Shown: positions 62,245 to 64,000 of the stretch, in pieces | How the letters are laid out: every line of letters starts with the position of its first letter | Numbering within the stretch: the first letter of the stretch is position 1 | From: Anas platyrhynchos | Lineage: Eukaryota > Chordata > Aves > Anseriformes > Anatidae | Direction: 5' to 3' | Assembly (NCBI RefSeq): GCF_047663525.1 | Contig: NC_092613.1 | Span: 1,141,501 to 1,205,500 of the forward strand | Length of the DNA: 64,000 nucleotides | The notes under the pieces: model-generated | Database searches by the model: none | Seen by the model: the letters and a program-made list of their open reading frames with translations, nothing else | What the model was told of the DNA's origin: nothing | Translations under genes and position numbers: made by a program

Positions 62245-64000
62245 ACTGGCTAAAGGCTCCCCTGGAGAGTTCACTTGTACCCAAAGCCTTCCTTTGCGGG
62301 CACTTTTGGATGGGCGAAAGGGGCTCGCAACGCGTTTCCTGGGGCCCAATTTTTCAGACGTCTTCTATGCCGGCTAGGGATACATTAAGGCTTGCTCGGA
62401 AACAATGAACCCGGAGGGTCCAGTTGCATGTGGGGCTGCGTAAAGGCTCTCCTGGGGAGTTCACTTGTACCCAAAGCCTTCCTTTGGGGGCACTTTTGGA
62501 TGGGCGAAAGGGGCTCGCAACGCGTTTCCTGGGGCCCAATTTTTCAGACGTCTTCTATGCCGGCTAGGGCTATATAAAGGCTTGCTCGGAAACAACGAAA
62601 CCGGAGGGTCCAGTTGCATGTGGGGCTGTGTAAAGGCTCTGCTGGGGAGTTCACTTGTACCCAAAGCCTTCCTTTGGGGGCACTTTTGGATGGGCGAAAG
62701 GGGCTCGCAACGCGTTTCCTGGGGCCCGATTTTTCAGTCGTCTTCTATGCCGGCTAGGGCTATATTAAGGCTTGCTCGGAAACAACGAACCCGGAGGGTC
62801 CAGTTGCATGTGGGGCTGCGTAAAGGCCCCCCTGGGGAGGTCACTTGTACCCAAAGCCTTCCTTTGGGGGCACTTTTGGGTGGGTGAAAGGGGCTCGCAA
62901 CGCGTTTCCTGGGGTCCGATTTTTCAGTCGTTTTCTATGCCGGCTAGGGATATATTTAGGGTTGCTCAGAAAGAGAGAACCCGGAGGATCCCGTTGCATG
63001 TGGGGCTGCGTAAAGGCTCCCCTGGGGAGTTCACTTGTACCCAAAGCCTTCCCTTGGGGGCACTTTTGGATGGGCGAAAGGGGCTCGGAATGTGTTTTCT
63101 GGGGCCCGATTTTTCAGTCGTCTCTGATGCCGGCCAGGGATATGTTTCGGGTTGCTCGGGATGAGTTACCCCGGAGGGTCCAGTTGCATGTGGGGCTGCG
63201 TAAAGGCTCCCCTGGGGAGTTCACTTGTACCCAAAGCCTTCCTTTGCGGGAATTTTTGGATGGGTGAAAGGGGCTAGGAATGCGTTTCCTGGTGCCCAGA
63301 TTTTCAGTCTTCTCCAATGCCGATAAGGGCTATATTTAGGCTTGTTTTGAAAGAGTGAACCCGGAGGGTCCAGTTGAATGTGGGTCTCCGTAAAGGCTCC
63401 CCTGGGGAGTTCAGTTGTACCCAAAGCCTTCCTTTGGGGGCAATTTTGGATGGGTGAAAGTGGCTCGGAATGCGTTTTCTGGTGCCCAATTTTTCAGACG
63501 TGTTCTATGCCAGCTAGGGATATATGAAGGCTTGCTCGGAAACAACGAACCCAAAGGGTCCAGTTGCATGTGGGGCTGCGTAAAGGCTCCCCTGGGGAGT
63601 TCACTTGTACCCAAAGCCTTCCTTTGCGGGTACTTTTGGATGGGCGAAAGGGGCTCACAACGCGTATCCTGGGGCCCAGATTTTCAGTCTTCTCCCACGC
63701 CGGCTAGGGCTATATTTAGGGTTGCTCCGAAACAACGAACCCGGAGGGTCCAGTTGCATGTAGGGCTGCGTAAAGGCTCCCCTGGGGAGTTCACTTGTAC
63801 CCAAAGCCTTCCTTTGGGGCCACATTTGGATGGGCGAAAGGGGCTCGCAACGCTTTTCCTGGGGCCCGGTTTTTCAGTTTTCTCCTAATCCGGCTAGGGC
63901 TGTATTTAGGTTTGCTCGGAAAGAGCGAACCCGGAGGGTCCAGTTGCATGTGGTTCTGCGTAAAGTCTCCCCTGGGGAGTTCACTTGTACCCAATGCCTT
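62245..64000 (+). repeat. 190-bp satellite array, runs off the right edge
   Basis: The landmark (t)cacttgtacccaaagcc begins at 62271, 62461, 62651, 62841, 63031, 63221, 63411, 63601, 63791 and 63981: ten hits, each exactly 190 bp apart, without a single net indel. Each unit also carries tggatgggcgaaaggggctc, tttcctggggcccaattttt and ccggagggtccagttgcatg. Units differ by scattered substitutions (roughly 5-15% by eye). The left end is ragged: the first unit is recognisable only from about taaaggctccc. Open frames of about 67 and 140 codons on both strands come from the repeat. Satellites of about 190 bp are known in several bird groups; I cannot tell which family this is. Confidence 0.97.

Noticed and set aside
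62392..63994. Repeated open frames of 61-157 codons on both strands
   Set aside because: They recur every 190 bp and are the satellite unit translated; 190 is not a multiple of three, so no continuous protein results.

Overview
The window is vertebrate nuclear DNA, and almost certainly from a bird. It has exons split by GT-AG introns, several CR1 LINE fragments with their typical 3' ends, avian-type ERV LTR pieces, low gene density, long homopolymers and satellite DNA. There are no bacterial features. Most open frames in it are chance or repeat-derived; the genes are short exons spread over kilobases.

Layout, left to right. (1) 2.8-3.1 kb: the terminal coding exon and poly(A) signal of RIOK2. 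(2) 3.1-23.5 kb: no gene seen, but two LTR-derived pieces (15.4 and 18.0 kb). (3) 23.6-26.9 kb: the 5' part of a ZC3H11A-like CCCH zinc-finger gene. Its introns are present, it carries one frameshift and its 3' half is missing. (4) 27.5-33.3 kb: a patchwork of a 250-bp segment present twice, a clean solo LTR, a perfect (ATTCT)26 microsatellite, one orphan GKAP1 exon and a CpG island. (5) 34.4-53.2 kb: sixteen exons of KIF27, all with canonical splice sites, but with five in-frame TGA codons and at least five frameshifts. Its introns hold a CR1 and a nested pair of CR1s. (6) 53-62 kb: no recognised gene, a GC-rich patch, two exon-like open segments and a purine-strand minisatellite. (7) 62.2 kb to the right edge: a satellite array with an exact 190-bp period.

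Interpretation. RIOK2, GKAP1 and KIF27 belong to gene blocks that are Z-linked in birds (human 5q and 9q21). Here the genes are partial, reordered and decaying, mixed with retroelements and next to satellite DNA. That is what a degenerating W chromosome, or a pericentromeric duplicate of Z genes, would look like. This chromosomal assignment is inference. No intact protein-coding gene is demonstrable inside the window, so there is no working pathway to describe. The value lies in a readable record of gene decay: CpG nonsense mutations, homopolymer frameshifts, exon loss and DNA-level transposition of an intron-bearing gene fragment.
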